Origin: CAYRNY01 sp964425755
GTDB taxonomy: Bacteria > Chloroflexota > Anaerolineae > Aggregatilineales > Aggregatilineaceae
Length of the DNA: 64,000 nucleotides
NCBI GenBank assembly: GCA_964425755.1
Contig: CAYRNY010000018.1
Span: 47,561-111,560 of the forward strand
Direction: 5' to 3'
The position numbers and the translations under genes were made by a program. Numbering within the stretch: the stretch's first letter is position 1; each line of letters opens with the position of its first letter. Under the pieces are notes generated by a model. That model did not search any database, was not told the DNA's origin, and saw only the letters and a program-made list of their open reading frames with translations. This document shows positions 36,113 to 44,280 of this stretch, one piece after another.

Positions 36113-36181
36113 CCCTTCCCCAAGCGATCCCCTGACTCACCTTGCTCTTTAGTGGCGCTTCCTCCCGGTGATATGATGTCC

Positions 36182-36217
36182 GCGGGCGGCCTACAGACAA
36201 GGTCGCCCGCTGGTTTT
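36182..36217 (+). terminator. Terminator of the LacI sugar-acid operon
   Basis: GCGGGCGGCC / GGTCGCCCGC, a 10-bp stem with a 9-base loop, then TGGTTTT. Confidence 0.85.
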
Positions 36218-36240
36218 ACCTATCCGTTGACCGCAACTCT

Positions 36241-36249
36241 TGTTACAAT
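36241..36249 (+). promoter_or_regulatory. Extended -10 promoter of the M50 protease gene
   Basis: TG-T-TACAAT, with -10 at 36244-36249; no clear -35. It lies about 42 bp before the TTG start chosen at 36291. Confidence 0.5.
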
Positions 36250-36290
36250 CTGTTACGTTGTTCCGCGATCTATTCCCGGAGAGACTGCTG

Positions 36291-36929
36291 TTGTTTGGAT
36301 TCACGCTGGAAACCTTGCTGGGCCGCGCGATCGGCCTGGTGATCGGCTTTACGCTGCACGAATGGGCCCACGCCTGGAGCGCCTACCGCCTGGGCGATAA
36401 CACCGCCTATTACCAGGGCAGGCTCACGCTCGACCCGCGCGCACACATCGAGCCGGTCGGGATCATGCTGGCGCTGCTGGCCGGGTTCGGCTGGGCGAAG
36501 CCGGTGCCGGTCAATCCGCGCGCTTTTTACCCGAACGAAAAGCGCGGGCTGGTGATCGTCTCACTGGCAGGACCGGTGATGAACCTGCTGCTCGCTGCGT
36601 TATTCGGTGTCGTCGTGCGTTTCATGCTTGGCATTGGGTTGGACGCCTCGTTCGCCTTTCTGTATAACATCGTCGCCACGATCGTGATCTTCAACCTGGC
36701 GCTGTTTCTGTTCAACCTGCTGCCGTTCTCGCCGCTGGATGGCTACAAGATCGCGGTCGGCACGCTGCCGCGCGAGTACAGCAACTGGCTGGTGCAGTAC
36801 GAACGCGAAACCACGCTGGCGTTGATGCTGGTGCTGATGGCGGGAATCATCAACCCGCGCCTGAACATCCTGTGGCTGGTCCTGGGGCCGATTTTGCGGT
36901 TTCTGTTCGGCATGTTCACCGGGGTATAG
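36291..36929 (+). CDS. Site-2-protease-like M50 metallopeptidase
   Basis: About 212 residues, with five or six membrane helices. Metal site HEWAHAW (HExxH) in the first helix after the start, and the second ligand Asp in LLPFSPLDGYK, the NxxPxxxxDG motif of the family. Such small S2P proteins cleave substrates within the membrane; the target is unknown. The open frame extends to a TTG at 36240, but this would lie on top of the -10 element; GGAGAG at 36278-36283 favours TTG 36291. It overlaps or abuts the following HD gene. Confidence 0.85.
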   Translation: MFGFTLETLLGRAIGLVIGFTLHEWAHAWSAYRLGDNTAYYQGRLTLDPRAHIEPVGIMLALLAGFGWAKPVPVNPRAFYPNEKRGLVIVSLAGPVMNLLLAALFGVVVRFMLGIGLDASFAFLYNIVATIVIFNLALFLFNLLPFSPLDGYKIAVGTLPREYSNWLVQYERETTLALMLVLMAGIINPRLNILWLVLGPILRFLFGMFTGV

Positions 36930-36934
36930 TGATC

Positions 36935-37453
36935 GTGAGCGCCACATATCGCCTGCAGCAAGGGCTGCGCGCGCTCGGGGCGTGGTTCAGTCCAGTGGAC
37001 GATGCACTTGCCCGCGAGCATCTCACGCCGCCGTTATACGCGCTTTACCGCACGATGCGCCGCTCGGAGCGGCAGCACAGCCTGCGCGTGCTGCGCGACC
37101 TGCGCGACCAGGGCTACAGTGATCCAGACCTGCTTGCAGCGGCGTTGCTGCACGATGTCGGCAAGACACGCGCGCCGTTCTCGATCCCGGAAAAAGTGCT
37201 CGTCGTGCTGGTCAAAGCATTCGCGCCCCGTCTCTACCGGCGCTGGGGCAGCGATTCGTCGCGCGGGTGGCGACGACCGTTCGCCGTCAGCACGCAGCAT
37301 CCCGCATGGGGCGCGACGATAGTTGCGCAAGCCGGGGGCACCCCGCGCACGATCGAGTTGATCCGCCACCATGCCGACCCACTGCCCGGCCCGCCCGCTT
37401 CGGACACCGAGCGTCTGTTGCTCGCGTTGCAGCAAGCCGATGAACGCAATTGA
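36935..37453 (+). CDS. HD-domain phosphohydrolase-like protein
   Basis: 172 residues from GTG 36935 (a GTG two codons upstream, overlapping the previous stop, is equally possible). HD core: RQHSLRVLRDL, LLAAALLHDVGKTR (metal-binding His-Asp), ...HPAWGATIVAQAGG and LIRHHADP. These are the four HD motif positions. The family hydrolyses nucleotides or cyclic dinucleotides, but without a GYP extension the substrate cannot be told. It is coupled to the M50 protease gene. Confidence 0.82.
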   Translation: MSATYRLQQGLRALGAWFSPVDDALAREHLTPPLYALYRTMRRSERQHSLRVLRDLRDQGYSDPDLLAAALLHDVGKTRAPFSIPEKVLVVLVKAFAPRLYRRWGSDSSRGWRRPFAVSTQHPAWGATIVAQAGGTPRTIELIRHHADPLPGPPASDTERLLLALQQADERN

Positions 37454-37585
37454 ACGTCGCGCGGTAGCAGCGCGTAGAATAGGTAAGACTCACGCAGTAC
37501 AAACGCACAGCTCCGTGCAACACGTTAGCCAGAGATCGCCACAGCGCGCCCAATCCGCGCGGATGAACAAAAGGACAGAAAACTG

Positions 37586-38629
37586 ATGCATGTCAATGTT
37601 TCCATTGTGGGGCTGGACCGTCTGAGCGCCTCATTTGCCCTGGCGCTCAAGCGTTATGCCAGCAACCCCAAAGCCGAACACAGTTTCACGATCATCGGCA
37701 GTGACCTGCGCGGTCACGTGATGAAAGCTGCGGAAAAGCTCGAAATCGTCGACAACTTCCACCGCAGGCTGCATAAAGCGACCGAAAATGCCGATCTGAT
37801 TGTGATCAACGCGCCGCCCAGCCAGCTCGAAGACATTTACACGCGGCTGGGACCGGAACTCAAACCGGGCGCGGTCGTGCTGGATATGTCAACGCTCAAA
37901 CAGCCAGGCATCGAATGGGCGCGGCAGCATTTCCCGCATAACGCCGAGGGCAGCCCGCTGGCCTACATGGTCGGCTTTACACCCATCGTCAACATTGAGG
38001 GGTTGTACGTCGCCGATTGGCGCGTTGAAGCAGCCAGCGACGACCTGTTTAAGGAGTCCGCCATCCTGATCGCGCCGGATGCGAAATGCCCCGCCGAAGC
38101 GATCGCGCTGGCGGAAGACATCGCGCGGCTTATTGGTGGGACCCCGCGCTTTATCGACCCCGCCGAACATGACGGGCTGGTTGCCGCAACGGAAGAGCTT
38201 CCAAACGTGCTGGGGGTGGTGCTGTTCAATGCGCTCCAGCAATCCGAAGGCTGGCCGGAACTGCGGCGTATGGTCAACCCGGCGCTCGCGCTGGCGATCC
38301 AGAATCTGCGTTACCAGTCCCCGCAGGACCTGCTGATGCTGTTGACGCACAACCGCAAGAACCTGATCCGCCACCTGGAAACCATGATCGGGGCGCTGGA
38401 CGAACTGCGCGACATCATGCAAGAAGGCCCGGATGAGGACGGCGAGTTCCTGAAATTGGAAGCTTATTTGCAGCGCGTGGGACAGACGTGGGAGAAGTGG
38501 GACACCAAACGGCACAGCGGTAAGTGGGAAGATACACCCCGCACCGAGTCATCGGTAGGCTTATTCGGCGGGTTGGGCGGCATGTTCGGCACGAGATCGC
38601 GCCGCGATGATAACGCGGACGAACACTAA
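37586..38629 (+). CDS. Prephenate dehydrogenase-like NAD(P)-binding protein
   Basis: 347 residues. N-terminal Rossmann fold MHVNVSIVGLDRLSASFALALK, lacking the exact GxGxxG glycines (GLDRLS). Middle VVLDMSTLKQPGIEWARQHFP resembles the TyrA segment DxxSxK, and VGFTPIVN matches the GxHPM position with Thr-Pro replacing His-Pro, so the catalytic His of prephenate dehydrogenase may be missing. The helical C domain is followed by a Gly-rich tail. It could be a TyrA-family dehydrogenase with another substrate. The 132-bp gap upstream shows no clear promoter. Confidence 0.75.
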   Translation: MHVNVSIVGLDRLSASFALALKRYASNPKAEHSFTIIGSDLRGHVMKAAEKLEIVDNFHRRLHKATENADLIVINAPPSQLEDIYTRLGPELKPGAVVLDMSTLKQPGIEWARQHFPHNAEGSPLAYMVGFTPIVNIEGLYVADWRVEAASDDLFKESAILIAPDAKCPAEAIALAEDIARLIGGTPRFIDPAEHDGLVAATEELPNVLGVVLFNALQQSEGWPELRRMVNPALALAIQNLRYQSPQDLLMLLTHNRKNLIRHLETMIGALDELRDIMQEGPDEDGEFLKLEAYLQRVGQTWEKWDTKRHSGKWEDTPRTESSVGLFGGLGGMFGTRSRRDDNADEH

Positions 38630-38645
38630 ACTGCCACGCCAAACA

Positions 38646-38683
38646 ACAGCGCCGCCCAGGTTATCTGAGCGGTGCTGTGTTTT
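38646..38683. terminator. Hairpin terminator between the TyrA-like gene and tRNA-Sec
   Basis: ACAGCGCCGC / GCGGTGCTGT 10-bp stem (one G-T), 13-base loop, then GTTTT on the plus strand. It can serve both the TyrA-like gene and, on the minus strand, the tRNA. Confidence 0.75.
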
Positions 38684-38697
38684 CCCCTGTTGTCAGG

Positions 38698-38793
38698 CGG
38701 GAGTGTATGGGAGTCGAACCCACCGCGGCCCGCGCTGTGCGGCCCGCCACCGGTTTTGAAGACCGGGAAGCCCACCGGGACTCATACACTCCC
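38698..38793 (-). tRNA. selC: Selenocysteine tRNA (anticodon UCA)
   Basis: 96 bases on the minus strand. Acceptor stem GGGAGTGT pairs with ACACTCCC (8 bp, the extra base pair typical of tRNA-Sec); the discriminator is G and CCA is not encoded (CCT follows). The anticodon loop is CTTCAAA with TCA at 38757-38759. A long variable arm of GC pairs (GGCGGGCCGC...GCGGGCCGC) precedes the T arm GGTTCGACTCC. It lies 48 bp after selB on the same strand, in the order selA-selB-selC. Confidence 0.97.
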
Positions 38794-38841
38794 CTGTTGC
38801 TACGTGCCAACTATAGCGTAAGCAAGAGCACTTGACCAGAC

Positions 38842-40734
38842 TCAACAGCCCTTTTCAGGCATGATCCGCGCCCAGTCACCGGGGCCGCGCACGCGCTCAT
38901 CTTCCACCCGGCGCGTGATGCGCAGCGCATCCAGCCGTTCGAGGAAGTCCAGCGCATAGCGCCGCGTGGTCTGGAAGTGATCGCGCAATACAGCGACCGT
39001 CAGCGGGCTTCCACGCTCCAGCGTCTCGCGCGCAAAGGCTACCCACTCGCACAAGATATCAGGACGCAGCACCACATCCTCACTGATCTGCACCAACTCA
39101 CCGCGTTCCACCAGGCTGATCAACACGTCCTCTCCGGCGCTCTCACGCACTTGCTGCGCGGTAGGCGGTGCATGCGGAGACTGCTCGAACCGGTGCAGCA
39201 CATCCGCGATCGCGTCTTTTTGCGCCGCCGTATACCGCACGGTATGTCCCGCCATGCAGACGGCACCGTTTGGAGCGTGTGCGATGTGCTCTTGCACGGC
39301 TAATGCATCCAGCACCGCCTCGAAAGGCTCCGGTTCCAGGCGCAGCCGGTTACGCAACGCTTCACGCGGCAGGCCCAGACGCAACGGATGCACGGCATGA
39401 AATTGCGCCAACACGCGCTCGACCCGCTCTACAACCCACGCCCAGTAGCGCGCATGGACAACCCAACCGGAATCGCCCAGCGCGTATAGATCGCCAGCAG
39501 CAAGCGCTTGCTGCTCCTGCTCGTGGTCCAGATCAAGTGCATCACGGCGTACCGGCGCGCGCCGTTCGGCGAGTTCCAGCAACCTCAGCGCCAGCGGATC
39601 GCCTTCGAGCAGCGTCTCGAACCGGGCGATGACGTCCGGCCTGTGGCGTTTCCAGCGCCGCCCCGGTGCAGTATCGAGCACCACACCGCCGCCAATCGTT
39701 TCGGGAGGGCTGGCCCGGCGGATGATATAGCGGTCGCCTTGCGCGGCGACCACCGGGCGCTCCAACCGGATCTGAATCCAGGCTTCTTCGCCCGGCATGA
39801 CGCGCTCGCGGTCCAGCACACGGGCCCGCCCCATCACCTCTGCCGCCCCGACAAAAAACTTCACCTCGTCGTTGTGTGCAAGGGGCTGGTGCGCTGCCGG
39901 AAGATAGCGCAGCCACGCATCAAGCAGCGTCGTCGGGTGCCACACACCCGGCAAACCGACCACATCCCCGCGCGCGAGATCGGCCTTTTCCACGCCGCGC
40001 AGATTCACCGCGACGCGTTGTCCCGACCCGGCGGAAGTGATCTCGCGCTCATGCGCCTGCATGCCACGTATACGCGCGCGCACGCCGGCAGGCTGCACTT
40101 CTACTTCCTGGCCCACGTCCAGCGAGCCGTCAAGCAGCGTCCCGGTCACGACCACACCGAAACCGCTGATCGTAAATACGCGGTCCACCGGCAGGCGTGG
40201 ATTGCCGATATCCGGACGTGTGGGATGCTGTGCGAGCACGCTCTCCAGCGCCGCGACAAAGTGATCAAGGCCCGCGCCGGTGTGCGCCGACACAGGGATC
40301 ACCGGCTGCCCTTCCAACACGGTCCCCTGCACCACATCCATCACATCGAGTTGGACCAGTTCCAGCCACTCGGGATCGTCCACCAGGTCGATTTTAGTCA
40401 GCGCGATCACACCGGTAGGCACGGCCAGCAGGTCAAGGATCGCGAGGTGCTCGCGCGTCTGGGGCATGACCCCCTCGTCCGCTGCGATCACCAACACTGC
40501 CGCGTCGATCCCCCCCACCCCGGCGAGCATATTCTCGATGAAGTCCCGGTGTCCCGGCACATCTACGATGCCCACACGCTCCCCGCCCGGCAGGTCCAGC
40601 CACGCGAAACCGAGATCGATCGTCATCTCGCGCCGCCGTTCCTCTTCCAGCCGGTCGGGATGAATACCGGTTAATGCCTGCGTCAACGTGGATTTTCCGT
40701 GATCGACGTGGCCCGCTGTGCCGATAACATGCAT
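38842..40734 (-). CDS. selB: Selenocysteine-specific translation elongation factor
   Basis: 630 residues. EF-Tu-like GTPase: G1 GTAGHVDHGKSTL, the RRREMTIDLGFAW switch region peculiar to SelB, G3 DVPGHRDFIENML, G4 LTKIDL. Beta-barrel domains follow to about residue 370, and then the C-terminal winged-helix domains that bind the SECIS hairpin. It brings Sec-tRNA to in-frame UGA codons. It starts two bases after selA ends, so translation is coupled. Full length and intact. Confidence 0.96.
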   Translation of the reverse strand: MHVIGTAGHVDHGKSTLTQALTGIHPDRLEEERRREMTIDLGFAWLDLPGGERVGIVDVPGHRDFIENMLAGVGGIDAAVLVIAADEGVMPQTREHLAILDLLAVPTGVIALTKIDLVDDPEWLELVQLDVMDVVQGTVLEGQPVIPVSAHTGAGLDHFVAALESVLAQHPTRPDIGNPRLPVDRVFTISGFGVVVTGTLLDGSLDVGQEVEVQPAGVRARIRGMQAHEREITSAGSGQRVAVNLRGVEKADLARGDVVGLPGVWHPTTLLDAWLRYLPAAHQPLAHNDEVKFFVGAAEVMGRARVLDRERVMPGEEAWIQIRLERPVVAAQGDRYIIRRASPPETIGGGVVLDTAPGRRWKRHRPDVIARFETLLEGDPLALRLLELAERRAPVRRDALDLDHEQEQQALAAGDLYALGDSGWVVHARYWAWVVERVERVLAQFHAVHPLRLGLPREALRNRLRLEPEPFEAVLDALAVQEHIAHAPNGAVCMAGHTVRYTAAQKDAIADVLHRFEQSPHAPPTAQQVRESAGEDVLISLVERGELVQISEDVVLRPDILCEWVAFARETLERGSPLTVAVLRDHFQTTRRYALDFLERLDALRITRRVEDERVRGPGDWARIMPEKGC

Positions 40735-40736
40735 CG

Positions 40737-42071
40737 CTATAACTCTTTCAGCGCCGCTATCACAATCTCATCCTGTCCTGGTAACACCGTGCGCGGATCG
40801 AGTAACAGTCGATCGTCCGCGACGCGCGCGATCACGGGGGGACGGTGCGCGCGTAATTTCGCCGCCGCCGCATTGGGGTGATCGACACGCGGGGCTAGTG
40901 CCCACGTCGGCAGCGTTTCGCCGGGCAGGCTGCCACCGCCCACCGTCGATTCTGCCGCAACGATATCGCCCCCGACCGCTGCCTGCCATGCCGCTGCACG
41001 CGCACGGATCGCGTCCGGCGACATGCTGATCATGCGCCACACGGGGATCTGCTCCAACGCTTCGCCCTTGCGGTAGTGGTCAAGCGTAGCGTAGAGTCCC
41101 GCCAGCGCCAGCTTGTCTGCCCGGATCGCCCGCGCCAGCGGATGCCGCTTGAGCATCGCGACCAGATCAGCGCGCCCGATAATGATCCCCGCCTGCGGGC
41201 CGCCAAGTAGCTTGTCGCCACTGAACAACACCAGATCGGCCCCCTCCGCGAGACTCGCCTGGGGCATCGGTTCGCGTGCTAGCCCAAACTGCGCGGTATC
41301 AATCAGCGCCCCGCTGCCAAGATCGTCCAGCACGACCAGGCCGTGCTCGTGCGCCAACGCGGTGAGGTCCCCCAACGGAACAGCCGCCGTAAACCCAACG
41401 ATCCGGTAATTTGAGGCGTGGGCACGCACGATTACGGCGGTGTTCTCGGTGATGGCACCGGCGTAATCGCGCAGGTGGGTACGGTTGGTCGTGCCGACCT
41501 CGACCATCAGCGCGCCGCTCTGCGCCATCACATCCGGCACACGGAACGAACCGCCGATCTCGACCAGTTCGCCCCGGCTGATGATCGCCTCACGTCCCCC
41601 TGCCAGCGCGGAGAGTGCCAGCAGCACTCCCGAAGCGTTGTTGTTCACAACCATGCCCGCTTCCGCCCTCGTGACCTGGGTCAGCAGGCGCTCGATGTGC
41701 CGGTCCCGCTTGCCGCGCGAGCCTGCTTCGAGGTCATATTCAAGGGTGCTGTAAGCGCCGATCGCCTGAATCGCGGCGCATGCTGCGTCCGACAGTGGCG
41801 CGCGCCCCAGGTTCGTATGGACGATCACGCCAGAGGCATTGACCACCGGGCGCAACGACGGTTGCGCTTCACGCCCCAGCAGCGCCGCCGCCCGTGCGAT
41901 GAGTTCCGCCTCATCCGGCACCGGCACAGCACCCTCTAAGGCCGCCAGTCGCGCCTCATCCACAACACGCCGCAACGCATGCACGGTGAGATCATGCCCG
42001 TAGCGAGCGATCAAGTCACCGCTGGCGTGCAAGAGCGTGTCAATGCTTGGGAGTTTACGTAACGAAGTCAT
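40737..42071 (-). CDS. selA: L-seryl-tRNA(Sec) selenium transferase
   Basis: 444 residues. PLP-dependent conversion of Ser-tRNA(Sec) to Sec-tRNA(Sec) using selenophosphate. Diagnostic parts: LPSIDTLL N-terminal domain, VVNASGVIVHTNLGRAPL, GMVVNNNASGVLLAL and the PLP-lysine motif SGDKLLGGPQAGIIIGR. I start at ATG 42071, nine codons inside the open frame, because TATAAT ends six bases before it; that makes the transcript leaderless. SelD (selenophosphate synthetase) is not in the window and must be elsewhere. Confidence 0.96.
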   Translation of the reverse strand: MTSLRKLPSIDTLLHASGDLIARYGHDLTVHALRRVVDEARLAALEGAVPVPDEAELIARAAALLGREAQPSLRPVVNASGVIVHTNLGRAPLSDAACAAIQAIGAYSTLEYDLEAGSRGKRDRHIERLLTQVTRAEAGMVVNNNASGVLLALSALAGGREAIISRGELVEIGGSFRVPDVMAQSGALMVEVGTTNRTHLRDYAGAITENTAVIVRAHASNYRIVGFTAAVPLGDLTALAHEHGLVVLDDLGSGALIDTAQFGLAREPMPQASLAEGADLVLFSGDKLLGGPQAGIIIGRADLVAMLKRHPLARAIRADKLALAGLYATLDHYRKGEALEQIPVWRMISMSPDAIRARAAAWQAAVGGDIVAAESTVGGGSLPGETLPTWALAPRVDHPNAAAAKLRAHRPPVIARVADDRLLLDPRTVLPGQDEIVIAALKEL

Positions 42072-42077
42072 ATCGCG

Positions 42078-42083
42078 ATTATA
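42078..42083 (-). promoter_or_regulatory. -10 element of a likely leaderless selA promoter
   Basis: Consensus TATAAT on the minus strand, separated by six bases from the selA ATG, so transcription should begin at or next to the start codon. No ribosome-binding site is visible. -35 is weak. Confidence 0.6.
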
Positions 42084-42095
42084 GCAGCTTGGCAG

Positions 42096-42128
42096 CAAAA
42101 CGTCGGGTGATCGATGCGACCACCCGAC
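42096..42128 (-). terminator. Terminator of the NrfD/octaheme operon
   Basis: On the minus strand GTCGGGTG (42128-42121), 11-base loop, CACCCGAC (42109-42102), then GTTTT. It separates the respiratory module from selA. Confidence 0.75.
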
Positions 42129-42191
42129 AGCAGCTTACTCGTCAATTAGTATACTGATACAACGCGACCTGGTATCGGGCAGAAGCCCGGC

Positions 42192-43442
42192 TTACCCGGC
42201 ATGTTCGTCGTGATGATCGCCCTGCGGGAACATCGGCAGGTATTTCAGCCCCAGTGTAAGCATCATTAGCGCGTACCCCAGCACCCCGGCAGCGACACCC
42301 CACTCGGTCAGCGCCGGAACGTATTTCTGCACGGGGAACAGATTCGCCGCGCCAGGTGACCAATCCATCGGCACGATCAAGCCGGATAGCGTCACGTTCC
42401 AGCGATTCGCGATCACGCCGATAACTGCCAGCAGTGCCGCGATCACGATCCAGCTATCCTGGCGGCGTAGGCGGGGCGTCAGCAGGATGATCCCCGGGAC
42501 CAACGCCCCCAGCACAATCTCAAGCCACCAGAACGACACGCCGTAGGGTGTCACGCTTTCGAGCAAGCGAAGGTCTTGCGCGCGCGAAGGCAGATGGCTG
42601 TAGTAGGTCGTCGCCAGGAAATCCCACAACTTCAGATACAGGTAACCCATCGTCATCAGGCCCGCGAACATCGCAACCTGGTTACGCAGCCGCCGTCCGA
42701 TCTGGCGCTGGCGCACGATGTTCTCGTAGAACACGATCACACCGAGCGTGAACGTGGTTCCGGCGGCCACCGCAGACAGGATAAACATCACCGGCAGCGT
42801 GGGCTTGAACCAGATCGGGCGCGCCACCAGGACGCCGTAAGTCGCGCCCAGCGACGACTGGTGCAGCAGCGACAGACCAAGCCCAACCACCGATACCACC
42901 GGCGTAAAGCGATGCATCAGATGGGCGATCTGCGGGCCACGCTTGAACCCGATCCGCTGCACCACCAGATCGCTTTCCAGCAACGCGGGAGCCAGCTCGA
43001 ACACCAGCACTGCCGAATAGAAAACCACACACATTGTGATTTCCCACAGCACCGAGTGCACGTTCCAGAACACCAGCGGATGCCAGAACCGGTCCGGGCG
43101 GCCAATATCCATCAACAGCGCCAGCATCGCTGACGTGTACCCGACAAAGCCCACAAACACCGCTATCCGCGCGATTGGCGCAAATGACTTAACGCGGAAG
43201 ATATACACGACAGTCGAAAGCGAAAACGCCCCCGCACCCAGTGCAATCGCGGAAAGGTCTACCGTGATCCACAACCCCCACGGGACATTGTTGGTCAGGT
43301 TTGTCACTTCCAGGCCGTACCAGAGCACCTGGAACCCCGCGATCAACCCGATAATCAGCAGTACGCTGAGAAACAACAACCACAGAGCCAGCACCGGATT
43401 CGACTGAGTCTGACGCCGAACGGTAGCGATCATCGTCGTCAT
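42192..43442 (-). CDS. NrfD/PsrC-family integral membrane quinone-interacting subunit
   Basis: 416 residues with about ten membrane helices. NrfD-type features include PWGLWITVDLSAIALGAGAFSLS and DIGRPDRFWHPLVFWNVHSVLWEI near the quinone site, and a long periplasmic loop before LLESVTPYGVSFWWLEIVLG. NrfD proteins pass electrons between the quinone pool and a periplasmic Fe-S subunit. Its start overlaps the stop of the 4Fe-4S gene by four bases, so the two are translationally coupled. It ends before the terminator at 42096-42128. Direction of electron flow is not determinable from sequence. Confidence 0.93.
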   Translation of the reverse strand: MTTMIATVRRQTQSNPVLALWLLFLSVLLIIGLIAGFQVLWYGLEVTNLTNNVPWGLWITVDLSAIALGAGAFSLSTVVYIFRVKSFAPIARIAVFVGFVGYTSAMLALLMDIGRPDRFWHPLVFWNVHSVLWEITMCVVFYSAVLVFELAPALLESDLVVQRIGFKRGPQIAHLMHRFTPVVSVVGLGLSLLHQSSLGATYGVLVARPIWFKPTLPVMFILSAVAAGTTFTLGVIVFYENIVRQRQIGRRLRNQVAMFAGLMTMGYLYLKLWDFLATTYYSHLPSRAQDLRLLESVTPYGVSFWWLEIVLGALVPGIILLTPRLRRQDSWIVIAALLAVIGVIANRWNVTLSGLIVPMDWSPGAANLFPVQKYVPALTEWGVAAGVLGYALMMLTLGLKYLPMFPQGDHHDEHAG

Positions 43443-44272
43443 ATTGCCATCCCTTCCGGTGGTACATAATAAACGTTCGGTTCGGTACCCAGGTCCTCAC
43501 GCAGGCGGAACGTGGGCAGCTCTTTGATAAGCTGTGCGATCCGGCTTTCGGGATCGTTCAGGTCGCCAAAAACGCGCGCCTCTACCGGGCAGATATTGAC
43601 GCAGGCCGGCGTCGCCGCGCGGTCCTTGCCGGGAACTAGCCCGTGCGCCAGGCCCCGATCGATGCGGTGGACGCAGAAGGTGCACTTCTCCGCCACCCCA
43701 CGCGGGCGCTTGGGGACCTCGTGCGAACCCCACTCCGGCGCGTAGCCGCTGTCCTCTTTGCGCTCCTCCCAGTTGAAGGTACGCGCACCGTAAGGACAGG
43801 CTACCTGGCAATAACGACAGCCGATGCACTTGTCATAATCCATGATAACGAGTCCATCATCACGTACAAACGTCGCGCCAACGGGACATACTGACACGCA
43901 CGGCGCGTCCTGGCAGTGCAGGCAGGGGCGTGTCATGTGAAATTTCTCGCCGGTATCCGTCACTTCCGGGAAATATACATTCCAGCGCATATCATCGGGC
44001 ACGTTGTTCACCGCCTGGCATGCATAGACACAGTACTGGCAACCGATGCACTTGCGCAGATCGATCAACATACCCCATTTGTGCGGGAAGTCGCTGCCGT
44101 GGCGCACATGCTCTTCGCGTTGAATTTCAGGAAGTTCGAGCGCGAGTTCTTCCTGGATCAGATTCGCCAGGGTGTCAACTTCGCTCAGCGCGAGCGCCAC
44201 AGCGACACTACCGCCCGCGGCCACCACCGATGTGATGAACTCCCGACGCGTTAGAAATCTGTCTTCAGCCAT
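43439..44272 (-). CDS. Tat-exported ferredoxin-like subunit with four [4Fe-4S] clusters
   Basis: 277 residues. Twin-arginine signal TRREFITSVVAAGGSVAVALAL at the N terminus. Four cluster motifs: CIGCQYCVYACQ, CLHCQDAPCVSVCP, CIGCRYCQVACP, and CTFCVHRID paired with CVNICP. It belongs to the DmsB/NrfC/HybA family of electron-transfer subunits acting on the outer face of the membrane, between cytochromes and NrfD. It is eight bases downstream of the octaheme cytochrome gene and overlaps nrfD. No molybdopterin catalytic subunit is present next to it. Confidence 0.94.
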   Translation of the reverse strand: MAEDRFLTRREFITSVVAAGGSVAVALALSEVDTLANLIQEELALELPEIQREEHVRHGSDFPHKWGMLIDLRKCIGCQYCVYACQAVNNVPDDMRWNVYFPEVTDTGEKFHMTRPCLHCQDAPCVSVCPVGATFVRDDGLVIMDYDKCIGCRYCQVACPYGARTFNWEERKEDSGYAPEWGSHEVPKRPRGVAEKCTFCVHRIDRGLAHGLVPGKDRAATPACVNICPVEARVFGDLNDPESRIAQLIKELPTFRLREDLGTEPNVYYVPPEGMAI

Positions 44273-44280
44273 GATAGCTT

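Noticed and set aside
38698..38793. tRNA-Sec as an integration site for a mobile element
   Set aside because: No integrase, direct repeat of the tRNA end or phage gene is nearby.
39508..40674. Plus-strand ORF of 388 codons
   Set aside because: Antisense shadow of selB.
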